DNA of 8,045 bases from Actinomycetes bacterium. GTDB lineage: Bacteria > Actinomycetota > Actinomycetes > Mycobacteriales > Mycobacteriaceae. The notes below the pieces were generated by a model. It ran no database searches and was not told the DNA's origin. It saw only the letters and a list, made by a program, of their open reading frames with translations. Where the stretch lies: the NCBI GenBank assembly GCA_023416315.1, contig JAEZIA010000026.1, positions 1 through 8,045 on the forward strand, given 5' to 3'. The translations under genes and the position numbers were made by a program. Shown piece by piece: positions 1 to 5,020 of this stretch. Within the stretch, counting starts at the first letter, position 1, and every line of letters starts with the position of its first letter.

Positions 1-487
1 TCGACTTGAGCCGCACCGTCGGGACGGGCTCGACACCGAGGCTGTCGGCCACGTCCAGACCGTGCGCCCAGGTCTCCATCAGCCGCGCGGTCGCCATCGA
101 CGCCGCGCTCATCGGCGGCCCGAACCACACCAGCTTGCGGCCCTCGGCCACCCCCCGCAGCGCGGTGTGCAACCGCGCGCGGGTGTCGCGCCACTGGGCC
201 AGCAGCCGGTCGGGCGGTGTGCGTGCCAGCTCGTCGGCAGCCGCGTCGACGAACCCCGACGGGTCTGCCTGCGCGGCGGCCAGCAGATCGGTGAACGCCG
301 GCTCGTCGGTGATGGAGGTCAACGAGGCCTGATCGGTCCACAACAGGTGGGCGATCTGGTGGGCGATGGTCCAGCCCGGCGCCGGCGTGGCCTGCGCCCA
401 GCCCGTCGGATCCAGTGGCGCCACGAGCGCGTCGAGGGCATCGCTTTCGTCGCGCAGGTCGTCGATGATCGGGTCGGCGGCTGCCAT
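1..487 (-). CDS. DinB-fold, TIGR03084-like / maleylpyruvate isomerase N-terminal-type protein (Rv0036c-like), 3' end outside window
   Basis: The frame is open from an ATG at 487 to the window edge, giving 162 residues without a stop. The protein begins [14 protein letters not shown] and has [15 protein letters not shown] at residues 36-50, the typical first-helix signature of the DinB/MDMPI_N four-helix fold. A second signature, [15 protein letters not shown], lies at 137-151. H47, E138 and H142 have the His...Glu-x3-His pattern that binds a divalent metal in mycothiol-dependent maleylpyruvate isomerase, so metal binding is likely. Actinobacterial members of this superfamily are often mycothiol-dependent, but the substrate cannot be read from the sequence. 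The place beside the MFS permease gene matches Rv0036c of M. tuberculosis as I recall it. The start is supported by AGGTTGAG a few bases upstream on the minus strand, though TAGGTT there could instead be a -10 element. The C-terminal domain is not in the window. Confidence 0.85.
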   Translation of the reverse strand, partial: MAAADPIIDDLRDESDALDALVAPLDPTGWAQATPAPGWTIAHQIAHLLWTDQASLTSITDEPAFTDLLAAAQADPSGFVDAAADELARTPPDRLLAQWRDTRARLHTALRGVAEGRKLVWFGPPMSAASMATARLMETWAHGLDVADSLGVEPVPTVRLKS

Positions 488-513
488 GACTCAACCTAAC
501 GCGACTTCGGCGC

Positions 514-551
514 GGTTTCGGGCGCCTGGGCCCGTTTTTCGCGCCCGAACC
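514..551 (-). terminator. Hairpin in the spacer between the MFS gene and the DinB-fold gene
   Basis: TTCGGGCGC at 517-525 is perfectly complementary to GCGCCCGAA at 541-549. The stem continues with GG at 514-515 against CC at 550-551 across a one-base bulge. The 15-nt loop contains GGGCCC. On the minus strand the stem begins directly after the MFS stop codon (552-554), where a transcript end would be expected. No U-tract follows on that strand, so it could be a U-less terminator, a partial attenuator before the DinB-fold gene, or an RNA-stabilising structure. The hairpin is seen; its function is inferred. Confidence 0.45.
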
Positions 552-1832
552 CTAGGCAGCCGGCTTGCGTCGGCCGATCGTGGCGTGCGCGGCCAGCCCG
601 GCCAGATAGATCGCCGAGCCGGCCAGGGCCAGCGCGGGGGAGTGGCCGTCGGGCGGCACCACCGCGGCCGCCAGGGTCGTCGCCGCGACGAACGACACCC
701 AAAACAGCGAATCCTGCACGGCGAACACGTGACCGCGCAGCGCGTCGTCGACGTCGATCTGCATCGCGGTGTCGGCACACAACTTGACGATCTGCCCGGC
801 CAACCCCAGCAGGAAGCCGCACACGATCATCACCACCAGCTGCAGGCTCGCACCGGCCAACTGGATGACGAACGCACACACCAGCGCGCCGTTGGCGGTG
901 GCGTAGCGACCCCAGTGCCGGATCGCCATCGGGGTCAGCACATTGGCCAGAAAGGAGCCGCCGCCGGTGGCCGCGACGAAGATGACCGCGGTACCCAATC
1001 CGGCGACGGCCTGAGTGTCGCTGTGGCGCACGATCACCAGCACCAGCAAGGTGTTGATGCCGAACACCATGCGGTGACTGGCCAGGCCGGACAGCGTCGC
1101 CGCCACGGTCGGGGTGGTCAGCACGGTGCGCGCGCCGTAACCCCAGCCGGTGATCACGGCGTAGAACGCCGACCCGTGTACGGCACGCGCCGAATCGTCG
1201 GGCCCGAGTACGTGTCGCGGGAAGCGCAGCGACAGCACGAAGGCGACCGCGATCGGTACGGCCACCAGCAGCATGATCGTGGCGGCACCGGCGTCACCGG
1301 ACCCGAACAGCCAACGCGGCAGCAGCATGAAGTTCGCGCCGAGGAAGGTGGCGGTGGCGCCGGTCGCGGTGGCGACGGAATTCATCACCACGACCTGCTC
1401 GCGCGGTACGACATGCGGAAGCGCCGCCGACAGGCCCGAGGTGACGAACCGGCTGAAGCCGTTGACGATCAACGCCCCGCACAGCACGGTCAGGTCGCTG
1501 GCCCCGATGGCGAGCAGCATCGCCACACCGAACACCAGCACCAGCCGCGCCAGGTTCGCGCCGACCAACACCGCCCGTCGGTCCCAGCGGTCCAGCAGCG
1601 CGCCGGCGAACGGGCCGATCGTCGAGTACGGAACGAACAACACAGCGAACGCACCGGCCACCGCCCACGGGTTGGCGGCCCGCTCCGGATTGAACAACAA
1701 CCCGCCGGCCAGGCCCGCCTGAAACAGCCCGTCACCGAACTGACTTGCGGTCCGCAGCTCCAGCAGCCGCCAGAACTCGGGCAGGCTGCGCACCGATCGC
1801 CATAGCGAACCGGGTGCGCGGGCGTCGGCCAT
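552..1832 (-). CDS. Major facilitator superfamily permease (MFS_3/EntS-like drug or metabolite exporter; Rv0037c-like)
   Basis: This is a 426-residue integral membrane protein with about twelve hydrophobic segments, the usual MFS size and layout. The cytoplasmic loop 2-3 signature (motif A) is seen at 73-90, [19 protein letters not shown] second conserved stretch, [16 protein letters not shown] at 362-377, resembles the RGRVF loop of the EntS/MFS_3 branch. It probably uses the proton gradient to export a small molecule across the inner membrane; the substrate is unknown. The start is placed at ATG 1832, not the in-frame GTG at 1856, because TACTGT (1840-1845, minus strand) ends exactly 7 nt before this ATG and there is no Shine-Dalgarno sequence, consistent with leaderless initiation. 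The DinB-fold gene follows after 64 bp, and yqgE is divergent. It matches the position of Rv0037c in M. tuberculosis. Confidence 0.93.
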   Translation of the reverse strand: MADARAPGSLWRSVRSLPEFWRLLELRTASQFGDGLFQAGLAGGLLFNPERAANPWAVAGAFAVLFVPYSTIGPFAGALLDRWDRRAVLVGANLARLVLVFGVAMLLAIGASDLTVLCGALIVNGFSRFVTSGLSAALPHVVPREQVVVMNSVATATGATATFLGANFMLLPRWLFGSGDAGAATIMLLVAVPIAVAFVLSLRFPRHVLGPDDSARAVHGSAFYAVITGWGYGARTVLTTPTVAATLSGLASHRMVFGINTLLVLVIVRHSDTQAVAGLGTAVIFVAATGGGSFLANVLTPMAIRHWGRYATANGALVCAFVIQLAGASLQLVVMIVCGFLLGLAGQIVKLCADTAMQIDVDDALRGHVFAVQDSLFWVSFVAATTLAAAVVPPDGHSPALALAGSAIYLAGLAAHATIGRRKPAA

Positions 1833-1839
1833 CGGAACA

Positions 1840-1845
1840 ACAGTA
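1840..1845 (-). promoter_or_regulatory. Candidate -10 element (TACTGT) for leaderless MFS transcript
   Basis: On the minus strand TACTGT fits the mycobacterial TANNNT -10 pattern. It is followed by 7 nt (TGTTCCG) and then the ATG at 1832, so the predicted transcription start falls on the start codon. No good -35 hexamer is visible at 17-18 bp, which is common for mycobacterial SigA promoters. Confidence 0.5.
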
Positions 1846-1891
1846 CAAATTTCCACCCGCGCCCGTTACCACAGCTACGCCCAGCTGATGC

Positions 1892-1897
1892 CATGAT
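1892..1897 (+). promoter_or_regulatory. Weak candidate -10 element (CATGAT) for yqgE
   Basis: CATGAT matches only the A at position 2 and the T at position 6 of the -10 pattern. It ends 6 nt before the GTG at 1904. No Shine-Dalgarno sequence is at a usable distance. The promoter of yqgE must lie close by because the divergent gene begins at 1832, but this particular site is weak. Confidence 0.25.
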
Positions 1898-1903
1898 GGT
1901 GGG

Positions 1904-2509
1904 GTGGCACAGTCCGAGGACCCCGAAGACTTCGTCGCGCCCGCGGCGAATCGGGTACGGCCGGGCACGCTGCTGCTGGCCAACACCGATCTCATGGAGC
2001 CGACGTTTCGGCGCAGCGTGATCTACGTCGTCGAGCACAACGACGGCGGCACGTTGGGTGTGGTGCTCAACCGTCCCAGCGAGACGGCCGTCTACAACGT
2101 GTTGCCGCAGTGGGCGAAGCTGGCCGCCAAACCCAAGACGATGTTCATCGGCGGACCGGTGAAACGCGACGCCGCGCTCTGCCTGGGCACGTTGCGGGTC
2201 GGTACCGACCCGCAGGGCATGCCCGGTCTGCGCCACGTCGCGGGCCGGATGGTGATGGTCGACCTCGACGCCGATCCCGATCAGATCGCCCCCGCCGTCG
2301 AAGGGGTGCGGATCTTCGCCGGCTACTCCGGCTGGACCATCGGCCAACTGGAGGGTGAGATCGAACGCGACGACTGGATTGTGTTGTCCGCGTTGCCTTC
2401 CGATGTGCTGGTCGAACAGCGGGTGGACTTGTGGTCGCGGGTGTTGCGCCGCCAGCCGCTGCCGCTGTCCCTGCTGGCGACCCACCCCATCGACATCAAT
2501 CGGAACTGA
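1904..2509 (+). CDS. yqgE: YqgE/AlgH family protein (DUF179; Rv0038-like)
   Basis: The 201-residue product is full length for the YqgE/AlgH family and contains its conserved blocks. These are GTLLLAN at 21-27, the long strand and loop through VEHNDGGTLGVVLNRP (43-58), FIGGPV at 81-86, and AGYSGWTIGQLEGE at 139-152, with ATHPIDI near the C-terminus. It is probably a soluble cytoplasmic protein with no signal peptide or membrane segment. The family's biochemical role is unsettled; the AlgH name comes from a proposed regulatory role in Pseudomonas alginate synthesis, which should not be transferred here. The start is GTG 1904: an in-frame TGA at 1886-1888 rules out anything further upstream, and no other in-frame start lies between. 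It is divergent from the MFS gene, and its last 14 bases overlap the convergent transporter gene. Synteny and sequence agree with Rv0038. Confidence 0.95.
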   Translation: MAQSEDPEDFVAPAANRVRPGTLLLANTDLMEPTFRRSVIYVVEHNDGGTLGVVLNRPSETAVYNVLPQWAKLAAKPKTMFIGGPVKRDAALCLGTLRVGTDPQGMPGLRHVAGRMVMVDLDADPDQIAPAVEGVRIFAGYSGWTIGQLEGEIERDDWIVLSALPSDVLVEQRVDLWSRVLRRQPLPLSLLATHPIDINRN

Positions 2510-3482
2510 CCGACTGGGCGCCGCGGCCCAGCCGGCTGGCGATCACCGCGCAGACGAACAGCTGAATCTGGTGAAACAGCATCAGCGGCAACATGATCAG
2601 GCCCACGCTGGCCGCCGGAAATAGCACCAGCGCCATCGGCAACCCGGAGGCCAGGCTTTTCTTCGATCCACAGAACAGCAGCACGATCGCGTCGCCGCGG
2701 TCCAGCCTGGCCAGCCTGCCCAGGAGCCAGGTCAGCAGGAGCACCACCGCCAACAGCACCGCGCTGACCGCCGCGACGGCTACCACCCGCCAGGGCTGCA
2801 CGCTGCTCCAGATGTGCTCGGTCATGCCGACCGAGAACGCGGCGTAGACCACCAGCAGGATCGAGCCGCGGTCGACAACCTTGGTCAGTACCGCGTGCCG
2901 GGTCACCAATGGTGCCAGCCACGGCCGCAGCAGCTGGCCGACGGCGAACGGTGCCAGCAGTTGCAGCACGATGTCGCCCACCGCCGACGCGTCCACCCGA
3001 AGCCCCCCGCCGAGCGGCATCAACAGCAGCACCAGCAGCGGGGTCAGCAGCACACCGACGATATTCGACACCGACGCACTGACGATCGCCGCCGAGACAT
3101 GTCCGCGGGCCATCGACGTGAACGCGATCGACGACTGCACGGTCGAGGGCACCAGGCACAGGAACAGCAGGCCGGTATAGAGATCGTCGGTCAGGACCGA
3201 CGGGACCAGCGCGCGGGCCGCCAGCCCGAGCAGCGGGAACGCGACGAAGGTGGTGGCCAGCACCAGCAGATGCAACTTCCACTGCCGCACCCCGTGCCAC
3301 GCCTGCTGCGGCGACAACCGGGTGCCGTACAGCAGAAACAGCAGCGCGATCACGATCTTGGTGACCACCGCGAGGACGTCGGCTGCCCTGCCGCCGGCGG
3401 GCAGCACCGTCGCGAGCACCACGACGGCGATCAGAAGCAGCAGGAACGTGTCGACGGGGAGCCGTGACAGCGCCGCCCTCAT
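2496..3482 (-). CDS. SBF-like (bile acid:sodium symporter superfamily, YfeH/SLC10A7-type) transporter
   Basis: The 328-residue product is a multi-pass membrane protein with about nine to ten hydrophobic segments. Family signatures are CLVPSTVQSSIAFTSMARG at 109-127, CGSKKSLASGLPMA at 271-284, and MLPLMLFHQIQLF at 297-309. These fit the SBF_like family (PF13593), which includes E. coli YfeH and animal SLC10A7, better than the ASBT or ArsB/Acr3 branches. It is probably a sodium-coupled carrier of an organic anion; the substrate is unknown. The start is ATG 3482, 16 bp after the stop of the Rv0039c-like gene; the ribosome-binding sequence is weak (GAGCG), suggesting translation tied to the upstream gene. 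It is the last gene of the minus-strand cluster, and its final bases overlap yqgE. I do not recall it at this place in M. tuberculosis, so it may be a lineage-specific gain, or a loss in tuberculosis. Confidence 0.92.
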   Translation of the reverse strand: MRAALSRLPVDTFLLLLIAVVVLATVLPAGGRAADVLAVVTKIVIALLFLLYGTRLSPQQAWHGVRQWKLHLLVLATTFVAFPLLGLAARALVPSVLTDDLYTGLLFLCLVPSTVQSSIAFTSMARGHVSAAIVSASVSNIVGVLLTPLLVLLLMPLGGGLRVDASAVGDIVLQLLAPFAVGQLLRPWLAPLVTRHAVLTKVVDRGSILLVVYAAFSVGMTEHIWSSVQPWRVVAVAAVSAVLLAVVLLLTWLLGRLARLDRGDAIVLLFCGSKKSLASGLPMALVLFPAASVGLIMLPLMLFHQIQLFVCAVIASRLGRGAQSVSSD

Positions 3483-3498
3483 TCGCGCGCCGCGACGC

Positions 3499-3837
3499 TC
3501 ACTTGCAGGACAGTGTGCAGCTCGCGCAGCTGCCTGCGCAGCTGGCCTCTTCTTCCCGGCGGGCGGCGTAGCGGGCGCCCTGCCAGGAGCCCGCGGCGAT
3601 CGTGCCGACGGCGCCGATCACGCAGACGATCAGGACCAGCAGCCCGGTGTGCGCCGGCGCCGCCATCGCCGCCACTCCGCCGGCAGCCAGCATCACCGCG
3701 GCAGCCAGCTGGGTCGGTGCGACCGCGCGCAGGACCTGCGCGGTGAGGTCGGCGCCGGCTGGCCGCGTCAACGTCCACGCGCCCGAGCCACCGACGAGCA
3801 GGGCCATTCCCAGGCACAACACGCCGACGATGAACAT
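3499..3837 (-). CDS. Small membrane protein with Cys-rich C-terminus (Rv0039c-like)
   Basis: The product has 112 residues with three hydrophobic segments at about 1-22, 42-59 and 65-86. A basic and acidic linker (ARYAARREEEAS) leads to a tail with four cysteines, C100-x3-C104-x2-C107-x3-C111, one residue from the end. The central APTQLAAAVMLAAGG region and the overall layout resemble Rv0039c, a transmembrane protein of unknown function. The tail could bind a metal or iron-sulfur cluster, or form disulfides, depending on its side of the membrane; the family gives no guide. The start is ATG 3837, 22 bp after the stop of the mtc28-like gene. TATTCT (3844-3849) ends 6 nt before it, so the gene may also be transcribed from its own leaderless promoter. 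The SBF-like gene follows after 16 bp. Confidence 0.85.
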   Translation of the reverse strand: MFIVGVLCLGMALLVGGSGAWTLTRPAGADLTAQVLRAVAPTQLAAAVMLAAGGVAAMAAPAHTGLLVLIVCVIGAVGTIAAGSWQGARYAARREEEASCAGSCASCTLSCK

Positions 3838-3843
3838 GGGCCC

Positions 3844-3849
3844 AGAATA
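3844..3849 (-). promoter_or_regulatory. Candidate internal -10 element (TATTCT) upstream of the Rv0039c-like gene
   Basis: On the minus strand TATTCT fits TANNNT and is followed by GGGCCC (6 nt) and the ATG at 3837, matching leaderless spacing. The hexamer sits between GGGCC (3838-3842) and GGCCC (3851-3855), a short inverted repeat that could be an operator or simply GC-rich background. No strong Shine-Dalgarno sequence is present in the 22-bp gap. Confidence 0.45.
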
Positions 3850-3859
3850 CGGCCCCTGC

Positions 3860-4765
3860 TCAGTGCGGCAGAGCGGGCACCGCGGGGGCGGGAGCCGACG
3901 CCTCGACCAGCGGGGCCGCGGCCGGCGCGGGAGCCGGGGCCGGTGCCGCCGTCGGGGCCGCGACCCGGAAGCCGTTGACGATGGCGTCGGTCGCGTCGGC
4001 GGTCGCGACCACCTGGTTGGCGGCGGTCGTGACGTACAGCGAGACCAGGTAGCGGTCGGCGCCGGAGGTCGCGATGACGTGGCGACGCGAGGTGTTCAGC
4101 GTCATGTCGTTCTCGCGGTAGGTGCCCTCGATGATCGACGAGGGGAAGCCGCCGAAGTCGCCCATCGACGCGTCGGTCGCCTGCCAGTTGAACAGCTGCT
4201 GGCTGTCCACGTAGCCGTGGGTGATGGCTTCCTTCGGGTCGAAGTCGCCGACCAGCTTGTACACCTTCAGCTGGGCGTTGGACGTGTACAGCCCGTCGCC
4301 GCCGAGGCGGTCAGCCAGCACGGTGAACGCATCGGGCACGTTCGGGTCGGGCACGACGGTCCAGCCCCGCGGCATCGGCAGCACCAGGTTCAGCGCGGTG
4401 AAGCCGGTCGCCTTCTGCGGCTCCATCGCGACGCCCTTGTCCTTGAAGAAGTCGGCGAGCGTGCCGGAGGCGGCCGGAGCCAGGGTCGACGGCGCGATGG
4501 CTGCCGGCGCCACGGGCGCGAGCTGCGGAACGGCGACCTGCGGAACGGCGACCTGGGGGACCGCGGCGGGGGCCGCAGCCGGAACCGCGTTCGCGGCGGC
4601 CACCTCGGGGGCGGCAGTGACGGTTTGGGTGACGGTGACCGGAGCGGGCTGAACGGGTACGACCGGCTCGGCTGACGCACTGGCGCCGGTGAACCCCAGG
4701 ACGGCGGCCGAACCGGCGGCCATCCCACCTACTACCACCCGCCAATTACGGGCAATCGTGATCAT
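3860..4765 (-). CDS. mtc28: Secreted proline/alanine-rich antigen, Mtc28 homologue (LpqN-family fold, Rv0040c-like)
   Basis: The 301-residue product starts with a Sec signal peptide: a basic start (MITIARNWR), a hydrophobic core at 10-25, and a likely cleavage site ASASA|EP after residue 32. There is no cysteine, so no lipobox; it is a secreted protein, unlike its lipoprotein relatives. Residues 33-100 are a low-complexity Pro/Ala/Val linker containing a VAVPQ repeat. Residues about 101-270 form the conserved globular part, with [20 protein letters not shown] (126-145) and [20 protein letters not shown] (211-230), which I recognise from M. tuberculosis Mtc28 and the LpqN/LpqT family (PF10738). 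A Pro/Ala-rich tail ends the protein. In tuberculosis it is a culture-filtrate antigen; its physiological role is unknown. The start has a strong AAAGGA eight bases upstream. It heads the minus-strand cluster and is divergent from leuS. Confidence 0.93.
   Translation of the reverse strand: MITIARNWRVVVGGMAAGSAAVLGFTGASASAEPVVPVQPAPVTVTQTVTAAPEVAAANAVPAAAPAAVPQVAVPQVAVPQLAPVAPAAIAPSTLAPAASGTLADFFKDKGVAMEPQKATGFTALNLVLPMPRGWTVVPDPNVPDAFTVLADRLGGDGLYTSNAQLKVYKLVGDFDPKEAITHGYVDSQQLFNWQATDASMGDFGGFPSSIIEGTYRENDMTLNTSRRHVIATSGADRYLVSLYVTTAANQVVATADATDAIVNGFRVAAPTAAPAPAPAPAAAPLVEASAPAPAVPALPH
4523..4552 (-). repeat. 15-bp tandem duplication in the mtc28 linker
   Basis: CTGCGGAACGGCGAC occurs at 4523-4537 and again, identically, at 4538-4552. 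A third, diverged unit starts with CTGGGG at 4553. The unit is five codons long, so it keeps the frame and encodes repeated VAVPQ in the flexible Pro/Ala-rich linker. The copy number could vary between strains. Confidence 0.85.
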
Positions 4766-4773
4766 CGCAGCTG

Positions 4774-4779
4774 TCCTTT
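4774..4779 (-). promoter_or_regulatory. Shine-Dalgarno sequence of mtc28
   Basis: On the minus strand AAAGGA is followed by 8 nt and then the ATG at 4765. It is the only clearly strong ribosome-binding site in the window and fixes the mtc28 start. Confidence 0.8.
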
Positions 4780-4815
4780 TTCGACACGGTCTGGCCAGGT
4801 GAGGCCCTTGTCAGG

Positions 4816-4834
4816 AGGCCGACTGTATCGGCCT
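4816..4834 (-). promoter_or_regulatory. Inverted repeat enclosing the candidate mtc28 -10 element
   Basis: AGGCCGA (4816-4822) and TCGGCCT (4828-4834) are perfect inverted arms around CTGTA. On the minus strand the centre reads TACAGT (4827 to 4822), which fits TANNNT and would start transcription near 4815, giving a 5' leader of about 50 nt that contains the AAAGGA site. The overlap suggests an operator, with a repressor competing with RNA polymerase. It could also fold as a 7-bp RNA stem if transcribed. No clear -35 is seen. Confidence 0.4.
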
Positions 4835-4982
4835 GCCGACCCGATCGGATAGGGCTGGAACAGAGCTGGAATCAACCGTCGACCGCACTGCAACGCATCC
4901 GATACCGAGCCGTTGTCAACGCTGCGAGCACCGTCACAGTCAGCCGCCGCTCGGGCCGGCGCCACAGGAGACCGGAAACGGA

Positions 4983-5013
4983 TTGGGAGCACCGCGAACG
5001 GCCCTTATACCCT
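4983..5013 (+). promoter_or_regulatory. leuS promoter, probably giving a leaderless mRNA
   Basis: TTGGGA (4983-4988) is a fair -35, followed after 17 bp by TATACC (5006-5011). The overlapping TACCCT (5008-5013) fits TANNNT and ends 7 nt before the GTG at 5021. Either reading puts transcription initiation at or within a few bases of the start codon. The bases just before GTG (CTGTGTGGC) contain no Shine-Dalgarno sequence. Confidence 0.6.
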
Positions 5014-5020
5014 GTGTGGC

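Noticed and set aside
366..1805. 479-codon plus-strand open frame opposite the MFS gene
   Set aside because: It is an antisense shadow of the permease, with an Arg/Gln/His/Gly-rich translation and no domain. The minus-strand frame has motif A and membrane segments.
1833..1856. Eight-residue extension of the MFS protein from GTG 1856
   Set aside because: The extension would cover the TACTGT -10 element, which is ideally spaced for the ATG at 1832, and it has no Shine-Dalgarno sequence.
4911..4921. CGTTG-T-CAACG palindrome, which also contains TTGACA on the minus strand
   Set aside because: No -10 element lies 16-18 bp further along the minus strand, and a five-base palindrome is too short to claim as an operator without conservation data.
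4762..4992. 76-codon minus-strand frame ending in an ATGA overlap with the mtc28 start
   Set aside because: The overlap suggested translational coupling, but the frame runs antisense through the leuS promoter, starts upstream of the likely mtc28 transcription start, resembles no family, and mtc28 already has its own AAAGGA.
4985..5000. GGGAGCACCGCG upstream of leuS, reminiscent of a T-box antiterminator sequence
   Set aside because: The essential TGGN bulge that pairs with the tRNA end is missing, there is no specifier-stem region, and the sequence lies in the core promoter, so it would not be transcribed.
4913..5020. N-terminal extension of LeuS from TTG 4913
   Set aside because: It covers the promoter elements, has no resemblance to LeuS, and the conserved start of mycobacterial LeuS (TESPTA) begins at GTG 5021.
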